Source: Lysinibacillus timonensis | GTDB lineage: Bacteria > Bacillota > Bacilli > Bacillales_A > Planococcaceae | Direction of reading: 5' to 3' | NCBI RefSeq assembly: GCF_900291985.1 | Contig: NZ_LT985980.1 | Coordinates: forward strand, 1,928,001-1,992,000 | DNA: 64,000 bases | Part shown: positions 57,715 through 64,000 of the stretch, one piece after another | Position numbering within the stretch: the first letter of the stretch is position 1 | Layout: every line of letters starts with the position of its first letter | Position numbers and translations under genes: made by a program | The notes under the pieces: model-generated | Database searches by the model: none | What the model was told of the DNA's origin: nothing | Seen by the model: only the letters and a program-made list of their open reading frames with translations

Positions 57715-57764
57715 GGGTCGATTTGTCACAAATATTTTGTGCTTCAAATCGACTTTTAATTTTG
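57715..57764 (+). terminator. Terminator of ydiF
   Basis: Stem GTCGATTTG/CAAATCGAC plus an inner CACAAA/TTTGTG helix (57717-57753), then TTTTAATTTT. Confidence 0.8.
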
Positions 57765-57910
57765 CCATATACCACAATGTCACTGATATTAGGTATTTAG
57801 TACATATATTTCGTTAACAGTAACCCTCTATTACTTCCTCAAACACAACATACAGGTTACGACATATATCTTGGTCAATAGACAAAATTCGCAAAAATCC
57901 TTCCACATTT

Positions 57911-58123
57911 TTATTCACAACAAAAAACTTGTTACATCAACATATCAACAGAGTTTTCCACATTACCCACAGTTTAAATTATTTTTTTCCACAATAGTGT
58001 GTGTAAAAACAAACACAATATATAGTTTTATCACATGTTATGCACAACTTATCCACAATTTGTGCATAAGTACGAATGTTCGTATTGACTTTTCATATAT
58101 ATTATTACTACTCCTGTGGATAA
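57911..58123. other. DnaA-box cluster between ydiF and tsaD
   Basis: Eight matches to TTATCCACA within 215 bp. Perfect: 58049-58057 (plus) and 58115-58123 (minus). One mismatch: 57911-57919, 57954-57962, 57963-57971, 57985-57993, 58038-58046 (plus) and 58061-58069 (minus). No gene is credible here. B. subtilis has DnaA-box clusters outside oriC that affect initiation, one of them reported near gcp (tsaD), as I recall. Probable DnaA-titration or regulatory site. Confidence 0.75.
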
Positions 58124-58275
58124 TTTTTCAGAAAAGTTGGAAAAAAGTAGCGAACTATGAATTAGTCTACGTACTACTTGCATAAATATGACGAAAATAA
58201 AATACTCCTTTTTCGACATATAAGTTGCACCACTATTAACAGTAGGATATCTTACTTTATATACTGTCATATTTA

Positions 58276-58326
58276 GCAAAAAAGGTGATGTCTTGAGAGT
58301 AGTACTAACAAGACATCACCTTTTAT
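58276..58326. terminator. Strong bidirectional terminator downstream of tsaD
   Basis: Perfect 12-bp stem GGTGATGTCTTG/CAAGACATCACC (58284-58320) flanked by A-run and T-run on each side. It closes the tsaE-tsaB-rimI-tsaD operon. Confidence 0.85.
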
Positions 58327-58452
58327 CCATATGATTATCAATCTAATTATTGTTCATTATGCAAGGAAAAGTTAAGCTCTTTTGTCGCAAATCGTTGGAG
58401 TTACGAGTCCCAGAAATGACAACATAAAATTGTCTTTCCATAAGCTACTTCC

Positions 58453-59472
58453 TCATCTGTCAGACCAACTTTTTAATTCCATTCCTGGATTTCCGTTCAT
58501 TGAAAGCTGTCCAAATGCTCCTGATTTGTACATATATGAACCAGCTGCTCCTATCATCGCAGCATTATCTGTACAAAGATTCAGTGGGGGAACAGAAAAA
58601 GGAATACCTTCTTTTTCAAAGACTTGTTCTAAGCTTGTCCGTAATCCTTTATTTGCTGATACACCTCCAGCAGCAATTACTTGTTTAACTTGAAACTCTC
58701 GGGCTGCACGCAATGTCTTTTCTGTTAATACTTCCACGACGCTATCCTGAAAGCCTTTTGCAACATGCTCTGGGATGATTTCTTCTCCTCGTTGATCCAT
58801 ATTATGTTTATAATTAATGACCGCAGATTTTAATCCACTAAAGCTAAAATCATACGTATCTTCTAGCCATGCACGTGGAAATTCAACAGCTTTATCTGTT
58901 TCATGTGCTAAGCGATCGATATGTGGTCCACCAGGATAAGGCATATTTAATACACGGGCCACTTTATCATATGCTTCACCTGCGGCATCATCACGTGTTT
59001 CTCCAATAACTTCAAAATGCCCATGTTCTTTCATCAATACTAATTCTGTATGACCACCAGAAACGACAAGTGCCAATAGAGGAAACTCCATTTTCTGCAC
59101 GAGTGCATTTGCATAAATATGGCCAGCTATATGGTGTACCCCCACAATAGGTAAACCATGGGCAAATGCAAAAGCTTTTGCTGCATTGATTCCTATTAAC
59201 AACGCTCCTACTAAACCTGGCCCTTCTGTTACAGCTACCGCATCTAAATCACGAGGTTCTATATTTGCATCCTTTAATGCCTTTTCAATAACTAACGTAA
59301 TTTTTTCTACATGATGTCTAGATGCTATTTCAGGCACTACCCCACCAAACCGCTTTTGGCTTTCAATTTGGGAAGACACCACATTAGATACTATTTCAGT
59401 TCCATTTCGTATAATAGCTGCAGCCGTTTCATCGCAACTTGTTTCTATTGCTAAAATAATTTGATTTTCCAT
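58453..59472 (-). CDS. tsaD: tRNA N6-threonylcarbamoyladenosine (t6A37) synthase subunit TsaD
   Basis: 339 residues, ASKHA fold. Iron-binding [10 protein letters not shown] (about 109-118), SFSGLKSAV, and [12 protein letters not shown] at the N-terminus. It transfers threonylcarbamoyl to tRNA A37 with TsaB and TsaE, all three being adjacent here. Start ATG 59472 overlaps the rimI stop (TAATG). The frame is open to 59487. Confidence 0.96.
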   Translation of the reverse strand: MENQIILAIETSCDETAAAIIRNGTEIVSNVVSSQIESQKRFGGVVPEIASRHHVEKITLVIEKALKDANIEPRDLDAVAVTEGPGLVGALLIGINAAKAFAFAHGLPIVGVHHIAGHIYANALVQKMEFPLLALVVSGGHTELVLMKEHGHFEVIGETRDDAAGEAYDKVARVLNMPYPGGPHIDRLAHETDKAVEFPRAWLEDTYDFSFSGLKSAVINYKHNMDQRGEEIIPEHVAKGFQDSVVEVLTEKTLRAAREFQVKQVIAAGGVSANKGLRTSLEQVFEKEGIPFSVPPLNLCTDNAAMIGAAGSYMYKSGAFGQLSMNGNPGMELKSWSDR

Positions 59473-59915
59473 TATAAATTCACCCACATTACAAGAGCAT
59501 CTTCTTGATTATCTGTATAATATCCTTTTCGTATGCCTCCGTCTTGGAATCCTAATTTCCGATAAAGATTTTTGGCAACATGATTGGATATTCGAACCTC
59601 TAAAGTCATTACATCTACATTGTGTTCACGTGCAACACGCATTGCTTCTCGCATTAAGCCTTCACCAATTCCTTGTCCACGCACACTATCGTTTACTGCA
59701 ACATTCGTTATCTGAGCAGAATCCACTACAATCCACATACCACAAAAACCTATAATGTTACCAGGTTCTGTTTCTGCAACAATGTAATAAGCGAAGTTAT
59801 TTTCCTTCATTTCATAATAAAAGGAATCCAACGTCCATGGTGTTGGAAAAGAGGCAAGTTCGATTGCATGTACTGCTTGTACATCCTTCTCAGTCATTTT
59901 ACGATAAATGACCAT
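59472..59915 (-). CDS. rimI: Ribosomal-protein-alanine N-acetyltransferase RimI-like
   Basis: A 147-residue GNAT acetyltransferase; acetyl-CoA motif [13 protein letters not shown] (about 78-90) and [18 protein letters not shown]. It lies between tsaB and tsaD in the operon, as YdiD does in B. subtilis. The tsaB and rimI genes are directly adjacent and the tsaD start overlaps its stop. Confidence 0.92.
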   Translation of the reverse strand: MVIYRKMTEKDVQAVHAIELASFPTPWTLDSFYYEMKENNFAYYIVAETEPGNIIGFCGMWIVVDSAQITNVAVNDSVRGQGIGEGLMREAMRVAREHNVDVMTLEVRISNHVAKNLYRKLGFQDGGIRKGYYTDNQEDALVMWVNL

Positions 59916-60620
59916 TTACCCCTGCTCCTTTTTCTGTTCTTTCATCCATTCAGCTTCCGCTTGAGCTAAACGATGGTATTTCGGTACAAATGTATGTACA
60001 TCCTCTAGATCAGGTAGTGGTACATTTATTGCTAATTCAATTAACTTGGAAGACCTTGGTAGGTGATTAATTGAAGATGTAAATGAAGCTAGTTCTCCCA
60101 ATTGCCCAGTTATTTGACTTTGGAATTGGACCACATCATTCCCTATAAATAAAACAGGTTCATTCAGCTCCCTTAACCTTAGTAATAGCTCATCAATATG
60201 CATATGTTGATCATTTATTACTAGTTCCAGTTGTTCACCTTTATATACGCCTACATAAACGTTTTGCCTTCTTGCATCGAATAGTGAGCAAATGAGTCCA
60301 TTGAATAGATTAGCATTTGCCGCAACTACCCTTAAACTCGACACTCCAACTAAAGGTTTTTTCAAAGTCCATGCAAGAGTCTTAGCTATCGTTACACCAA
60401 TTCGTAAGCCTGTATATGAACCAGGACCTTCTGATACTGCAATCGCGTCAATATCATTTGGCTTTAACTTTACTTTCTGTATTAGTTCTTCAATTGTTGG
60501 CATTACTGTTACTGAATGAGTTAATTTTATATTTTGTACCACTTCCGCTAATACTTGTCCATCTTTTACAATTGCAATAGACAGCGGAGAATTGGACGTT
60601 TCAATACCTAGCCAGATCAT
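59916..60620 (-). CDS. tsaB: tRNA t6A biosynthesis protein TsaB
   Basis: 234 residues, ASKHA fold, with IETSNSPLSIAIV and EGPGSYTGLRIGVTIAK. It is the dimer partner of TsaD and binds TsaE. The gene overlaps tsaE by 4 bp. Ends with a short Lys/Glu-rich tail. Confidence 0.95.
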   Translation of the reverse strand: MIWLGIETSNSPLSIAIVKDGQVLAEVVQNIKLTHSVTVMPTIEELIQKVKLKPNDIDAIAVSEGPGSYTGLRIGVTIAKTLAWTLKKPLVGVSSLRVVAANANLFNGLICSLFDARRQNVYVGVYKGEQLELVINDQHMHIDELLLRLRELNEPVLFIGNDVVQFQSQITGQLGELASFTSSINHLPRSSKLIELAINVPLPDLEDVHTFVPKYHRLAQAEAEWMKEQKKEQG

Positions 60621-61069
60621 TTTAATAACTCCTTACATAACTCTTCATATCGTTTACCAATTGGTTTCAATATAAATTTTCTTTTATTTTCATCAATTCT
60701 TTTAATAACAATTGATAATCTTTCCTCTGGTAAATATTCTTCGATAAGATGTGCCCATTCTACGACCGTAACACTATCCCCATAGAAAATTTCATCCCAG
60801 CCTAAATCTTCATCACTATCAGCTAGTCGATATACATCTAAGTGATTTAAACTCAGTCTACCCTCATATTGCTTCATAATTGTAAAAGTTGGACTGTTTA
60901 CTGTACGAGCTATTCCCAAACCTTTTGCTAGCGATTGTGTAAATGTTGTTTTTCCTGCACCTAGGTCACCCTCTAGAGTAATTACATCTTGGGGTTCAAG
61001 CAAGTCAGCTAGTTTATGAGCAATGCGATTCGTATCTTCTAACGATTGTACATTTAATTCGTAATCCAT
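60617..61069 (-). CDS. tsaE: tRNA t6A biosynthesis ATPase TsaE
   Basis: 150 residues with Walker A GDLGAGKTTFTQSLAKGLG (about 34-52), SPTFTIMKQYEG and NHLDVYRL. ATP hydrolysis by TsaE drives turnover of the TsaBDE complex. First gene of the operon; ribosome site GAGAGG. Confidence 0.95.
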   Translation of the reverse strand: MDYELNVQSLEDTNRIAHKLADLLEPQDVITLEGDLGAGKTTFTQSLAKGLGIARTVNSPTFTIMKQYEGRLSLNHLDVYRLADSDEDLGWDEIFYGDSVTVVEWAHLIEEYLPEERLSIVIKRIDENKRKFILKPIGKRYEELCKELLK

Positions 61070-61149
61070 AATTTTATCCTCTCACTCGTCACATTATCTT
61101 TAGTTTACCTCTAGGAAGACAAATGTTCAAAATGTATAACCTATTTTAA

Positions 61150-61186
61150 TTATTTTTAAGGTGTGCAAAGTTCCATGCACACCAAT
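61150..61186 (-). terminator. Terminator-like hairpin after the 116-residue gene
   Basis: Stem GGTGTGCA/TGCACACC (61160-61183), 8-nt loop, then TTAAAAATAATT on the minus strand. Weak T-run, so partial read-through into tsaE is possible. Confidence 0.55.
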
Positions 61187-61206
61187 TAAACAAAAATCAA
61201 TGCTAT

Positions 61207-61557
61207 TTAATTCGGCAATTTTTTATTATAGACCATCTTACTTATCAATTGGTCTTCATTAAATGTGAGTATATAAGATTGAGTTAGTAATATCTCATCT
61301 TTCCACATAAATGTATGATCCGTAATTTGTTCTCCTCTACCTTTCGCAACTTGAACAACCTCCATATATGACATACCATCTTCTAATTGGTTAAACTCCT
61401 CTTCATTCATAAACTTCTGCCATCTAAAATGATTCGTATCTTCTATATAGTAAAACTTATTCGTTTCATAATTATAATTTACAACAAATATAAACAGGTT
61501 TGCCACGATGATAAAATAGATTACATATAGCTTTTGCTGAAGTTTCCGACGATACAT
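61207..61557 (-). CDS. Hypothetical membrane-anchored protein, BamE/SmpA-like domain
   Basis: 116 residues: a charged N-terminus, one TM helix (about 9-27), then an extracytoplasmic domain. LEDGMSYMEVVQVAKGRGEQ and SYILTFNEDQLISKM resemble the SmpA/OmlA (BamE-like) fold seen in several Bacillus lipoproteins. GAGGTG precedes ATG. Function unknown; it is upstream of tsaE on the same strand but separated by a hairpin. Confidence 0.6.
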   Translation of the reverse strand: MYRRKLQQKLYVIYFIIVANLFIFVVNYNYETNKFYYIEDTNHFRWQKFMNEEEFNQLEDGMSYMEVVQVAKGRGEQITDHTFMWKDEILLTQSYILTFNEDQLISKMVYNKKLPN

Positions 61558-61764
61558 TATTTCACCTCATGAAAATTTTGGTAATACCAATATATTTATT
61601 CATCATTACCATCATGAGTGGGAATTATTAGTATATTTGGAACATTTAACACTTTATAAGATCCATTCTTTCCTAATTACTAATTGGGTTTACCCTGAAG
61701 CTCGACAAAGACTTTTCACTGTATTTATTTCTCCCTGACAATTTTCATTAAGAAGAAAAATAAA
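61558..61764. other. Short non-coding gap
   Basis: AT-rich, with no gene seen; next to the tRNA terminator. Confidence 0.5.
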
Positions 61765-61803
61765 AAACCTTAACAAAGAAGAGAAATCTTTGTTAAGGTT
61801 TTA
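61762..61803 (-). terminator. tRNA-Asp terminator
   Basis: Perfect 13-bp stem AACCTTAACAAAG/CTTTGTTAAGGTT (61766-61800) followed on the minus strand by TTTTTA, 12 nt after the tRNA 3' end. Confidence 0.85.
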
Positions 61804-61814
61804 TTGCATATGTA

Positions 61815-61890
61815 TGGCGGTCCCGACCGGGATCGAACCGGCGATCTCCTGCGTGACAGGCAGGCATGTTAACCGCTACACCACGGGACC
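61815..61890 (-). tRNA. tRNA-Asp (GTC)
   Basis: A full cloverleaf on the minus strand: acceptor GGTCCCG/CGGGACC, anticodon arm CCTGC-CTGTCAC-GCAGG with anticodon GTC, T-arm GGTTCGATCC, discriminator G and an encoded CCA. Confidence 0.97.
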
Positions 61891-61957
61891 ACTACTAATT
61901 ATTCTTAAGCGATATTCATTATTATAGCAAGGATAGATTCATAATACAATATAATTC

Positions 61958-61992
61958 AAAAAAATTGCCACTTTATAGTGGCAATTTTTTCT
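61958..61992 (-). terminator. Terminator of the amino-acid ABC operon
   Basis: Stem AAAATTGCCAC/GTGGCAATTTT (61961-61988), 6-nt loop, then a short T-run on the minus strand (stem plus TTT). Confidence 0.85.
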
Positions 61993-62722
61993 ATGATAAG
62001 ATTTTGCTTAAGAAACCTCGTGTACGTTCATGCTTTGGATTTGTAAATACTTCTTGAGGAGCACCCTGCTCTATGATATTTCCACCATCCATAAAAATTA
62101 CTCGATCACATACGTCACGTGCGAATCCCATTTCATGTGTTACGATAACCATCGTCATCCCCTCATGAGCAAGTTCCTTCATTACATTAAGAACTTCTCC
62201 AACTAATTCAGGATCTAAAGCGGACGTTGGTTCATCGAACAACATAATTTCAGGGTTCATAGCAAGAGCACGAGCAATTGCAACACGTTGCTTTTGACCA
62301 CCTGATAGTTTTGATGGGTACTCTTTTGCTTTTTGCTCTAAACCAACCTTACGTAATAGCTCCATTGCCTGTTTTTCAGCTTCATTACGGGAAACTTTAT
62401 TAATTTTCATTGGAGCTAATGTAATATTGTCAATAACATTCATATGCGGAAATAAGTTAAACTGTTGGAATACCATTCCTATTTCGGTACGCATTTTATT
62501 AATATCTATTTCTTTTGATGTAATATCTTTACCATTAATTAGTATTTGCCCTTTTGTTACTTCTTCTAGTAGATTTAAACATCTTAAAAATGTACTCTTA
62601 CCAGATCCGGAAGGTCCAATTATTGAAACCACTTCACCCTTATCAATAGTGCAATCTATTCCCTTTAAAACTTCTAAATTACCAAAATATTTATGTAGAT
62701 TTTTTACCTCAATAATCGTCAT
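61991..62722 (-). CDS. glnQ: Polar amino-acid ABC transporter ATPase (GlnQ-like)
   Basis: 243 residues; Walker [11 protein letters not shown]-loop [14 protein letters not shown], signature [15 protein letters not shown], Walker [15 protein letters not shown]. This is the polar amino-acid (glutamine/arginine) importer class. The start overlaps the permease stop by 4 bp. The substrate cannot be fixed from sequence. Confidence 0.92.
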   Translation of the reverse strand: MTIIEVKNLHKYFGNLEVLKGIDCTIDKGEVVSIIGPSGSGKSTFLRCLNLLEEVTKGQILINGKDITSKEIDINKMRTEIGMVFQQFNLFPHMNVIDNITLAPMKINKVSRNEAEKQAMELLRKVGLEQKAKEYPSKLSGGQKQRVAIARALAMNPEIMLFDEPTSALDPELVGEVLNVMKELAHEGMTMVIVTHEMGFARDVCDRVIFMDGGNIIEQGAPQEVFTNPKHERTRGFLSKILS

Positions 62723-63387
62723 TCAGTCTTCATCTTCCTTTCCATAAAACGTAGCAGAAGTGAAATAGATAAGGTCATAACTAAGTATAATATTGCAACC
62801 ATTGTATAAACTTCAACTGCTCGGAAGTTAGTAGAAACAACTATAGTCCCTTGACGTGTTAATTCACCTACACCAATTACTGTAAGCAACGATGTATCCT
62901 TTAAACTAATAATAAATTGGTTACCTAATGCCGGTAAAGCACTTTTAAATGCTTGGGGCCAAACTATGTAAAGAAAAGTTTTAATTTTTGATAAACCTAA
63001 TGAACGCCCTGCTTCTGTTTGACCTTTATCAACACCTTGAATAGCACCACGAATAATTTCAGAGATATAAGCACCTGCGTTAATTGCTATTGTTGCAACA
63101 CCCGCTACCAATGGATCGATTCGAATACCAAAAATAAGTGGTAACGCAAAGTAAATCCATAAAGCTTGAACCATTAATGGTGTACCACGAATGACTTCTA
63201 CATAGATTGTAGCAATACTATAAATTAATTTATTCGTTGAAACTCGTGCAAGTCCCACAACAATCCCAACTAAAAATCCTAATAAAATACCAAGGAACGA
63301 AATTAGTAACGTAAATTTAACACCTTGCATTAATGTTGGCAAAGCGTCTACCATTGCTGACCATTCAAATTGGAACGAATTATTCAT
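62719..63387 (-). CDS. Polar amino-acid ABC transporter permease (GlnP-like)
   Basis: 222 residues and about five TM segments. The HisM/GlnP EAA loop reads [39 protein letters not shown] precedes ATG. Between the binding protein and ATPase genes. Confidence 0.92.
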   Translation of the reverse strand: MNNSFQFEWSAMVDALPTLMQGVKFTLLISFLGILLGFLVGIVVGLARVSTNKLIYSIATIYVEVIRGTPLMVQALWIYFALPLIFGIRIDPLVAGVATIAINAGAYISEIIRGAIQGVDKGQTEAGRSLGLSKIKTFLYIVWPQAFKSALPALGNQFIISLKDTSLLTVIGVGELTRQGTIVVSTNFRAVEVYTMVAILYLVMTLSISLLLRFMERKMKTE

Positions 63388-63404
63388 GTAAATCCTCCCT
63401 CTTT

Positions 63405-63453
63405 AAAAGAAAAAATAATGTAACATACTTAATGGATGCTACATTATTTTCCC
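63405..63453 (-). terminator. Intercistronic stem-loop between binding protein and permease
   Basis: A 15-bp stem with one mismatch (63412-63426 with 63436-63450), followed on the minus strand by a T-rich tail (TTTCTTTTAAAG). Position suggests partial termination or mRNA protection that lowers permease relative to binding protein. Confidence 0.65.
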
Positions 63454-63462
63454 CAATTACTC

Positions 63463-64000
63463 TTAATTAGATGATTCGCCAAACCATTTTGTATAGATTT
63501 CGTCGTAAGTACCGTTTTCTTTAATTGCTTTCAATGCTTCATTAAATACATCTCGATACTCGCTTCCTTTAGGGAAAGCAATACCGAATTCTTGTCCTTC
63601 TAGTAAATCACCCACTACTTTAACTTTTCCTGCTCCAGTTGTCGCTGCATAGTAAGCAATATTAGGTGAATCGAAGATAACAGCATCTGTTGCATCTTTG
63701 TCAAGTTCCATATATGCTTGGTCAATATTTGGGAATGGAGTTACTTCTCCTACTCCTTCAATTGCAACAGCGTAATCATATCCTACAGTACCTTGTTTTG
63801 TTGCAACTTTTTTACCTACTAAATCTTCAACACTATTAATTTCTGTTTCATCTTCACGAACTAATACATATAAACCTGAATCATAATAGCCATCAGTAAA
63901 ATCTACAACCTGTTTACGCTCTTCGTTAATAGTCATTGCAGCTATCCCTACATCGATGTTATTTGTTTGTAGTGCAGGAATAATACCGCTGAAGTCCATT
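63463..64000 (-). CDS. Polar amino-acid ABC transporter substrate-binding protein, 3' part
   Basis: The C-terminal 178 residues or so of a type II (SBP_bac_3) binding protein; the start is outside the window. Seen: DFSGIIPALQTNNIDVGIAAMTIN, RKQVVDFTDGYYDSGL, VGKKVATKQGTVGYDYA, and GIAFPKGSEYRDVFNEAL. First gene of the amino-acid importer operon. Confidence 0.92.
   Translation of the reverse strand, partial: MDFSGIIPALQTNNIDVGIAAMTINEERKQVVDFTDGYYDSGLYVLVREDETEINSVEDLVGKKVATKQGTVGYDYAVAIEGVGEVTPFPNIDQAYMELDKDATDAVIFDSPNIAYYAATTGAGKVKVVGDLLEGQEFGIAFPKGSEYRDVFNEALKAIKENGTYDEIYTKWFGESSN

Noticed and set aside
57871..58279. Two ~100- and 76-codon frames in the ydiF-tsaD gap
   Set aside because: They run through the DnaA-box cluster and lack credible ribosome sites and sensible composition.

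Overview
The window is AT-rich Firmicutes chromosome, most likely from an endospore-forming Bacillaceae/Planococcaceae relative (Lysinibacillus, Solibacillus, Ureibacillus or Viridibacillus type). The grounds are: a bacterial Ligase D fragment in ligase-then-polymerase order, a LysM-GH18 spore-cortex type hydrolase, an SLH-domain surface protein, YkuI, YndM and YvaD-E-F homologues, a perfect CIRCE element before groESL, Fur boxes, and the block tsaE-tsaB-rimI-tsaD / ydiF / rex-tatA-tatC / ydiL / groES-groEL known from Bacillus subtilis. The genus is an inference.

Layout. 0-9 kb: the 3' part of ligD; a 22-unit, 52-bp tandem hairpin repeat array (1498-2625); DUF2243 and ctaG; a LysM-GH18 hydrolase; a degenerate EAL protein like YkuI; and a complete group II intron (6999-8888, minus strand) sitting directly behind the intrinsic terminator of the next gene. 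9-19.5 kb: a drug exporter with a divergent TetR regulator and two matching 15-bp operators; small membrane and thioesterase genes; a 2-oxo-acid dehydrogenase E1a-E1b-E2 operon with an Lrp/AsnC gene; a yvaF-yvaE-yvaD like SMR cassette; and an SLH protein. 19.5-28.2 kb: a Fur-controlled siderophore ABC importer, a Fur-controlled ferredoxin-NADP reductase, a chemoreceptor and a diguanylate cyclase. 28.2-31.8 kb: remnants of a degraded integrase, groESL under CIRCE, and a ydiL-type CPBP protease.

32-47 kb is a complete-looking phenylacetate (paa) catabolic region. It has the repressor paaX, a carbonic-anhydrase-like paaY homologue, and a long minus-strand operon running paaK - FNR - ferredoxin - paaA-B-C-D - EthD - paaF - paaG - ALDH - paaH - paaJ - a third crotonase, with a paaI-like thioesterase divergent. 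PaaK would activate phenylacetate to its CoA thioester, PaaABC epoxidise the ring, PaaG isomerise it, and a hydrolase plus ALDH open and oxidise it. PaaF/H/J would then beta-oxidise the product to acetyl-CoA and succinyl-CoA. No classical PaaE reductase is present. A [4Fe-4S] ferredoxin and a thioredoxin-reductase-like FNR occupy its place. There is also no PaaZ fusion: the ALDH stands alone and a spare crotonase is available. 47-53.5 kb is a Liv-type ABC transporter operon with a divergent LysR gene.

53.7-61.6 kb is the conserved tatC-tatA-rex / ydiF / tsaD-rimI-tsaB-tsaE block, with a cluster of eight DnaA-box-like sequences between ydiF and tsaD. The paa and liv genes therefore lie inside what is a compact block in B. 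subtilis (tatC next to ydiK-ydiL-groESL). The right end holds tRNA-Asp and a polar amino-acid ABC transporter truncated by the window edge.

The most unusual items are the covarying 52-bp hairpin array with a 4-unit higher-order duplication, the ferredoxin/FNR replacement of PaaE, the DnaA-box cluster by tsaD, and the paired operators of the exporter regulator.
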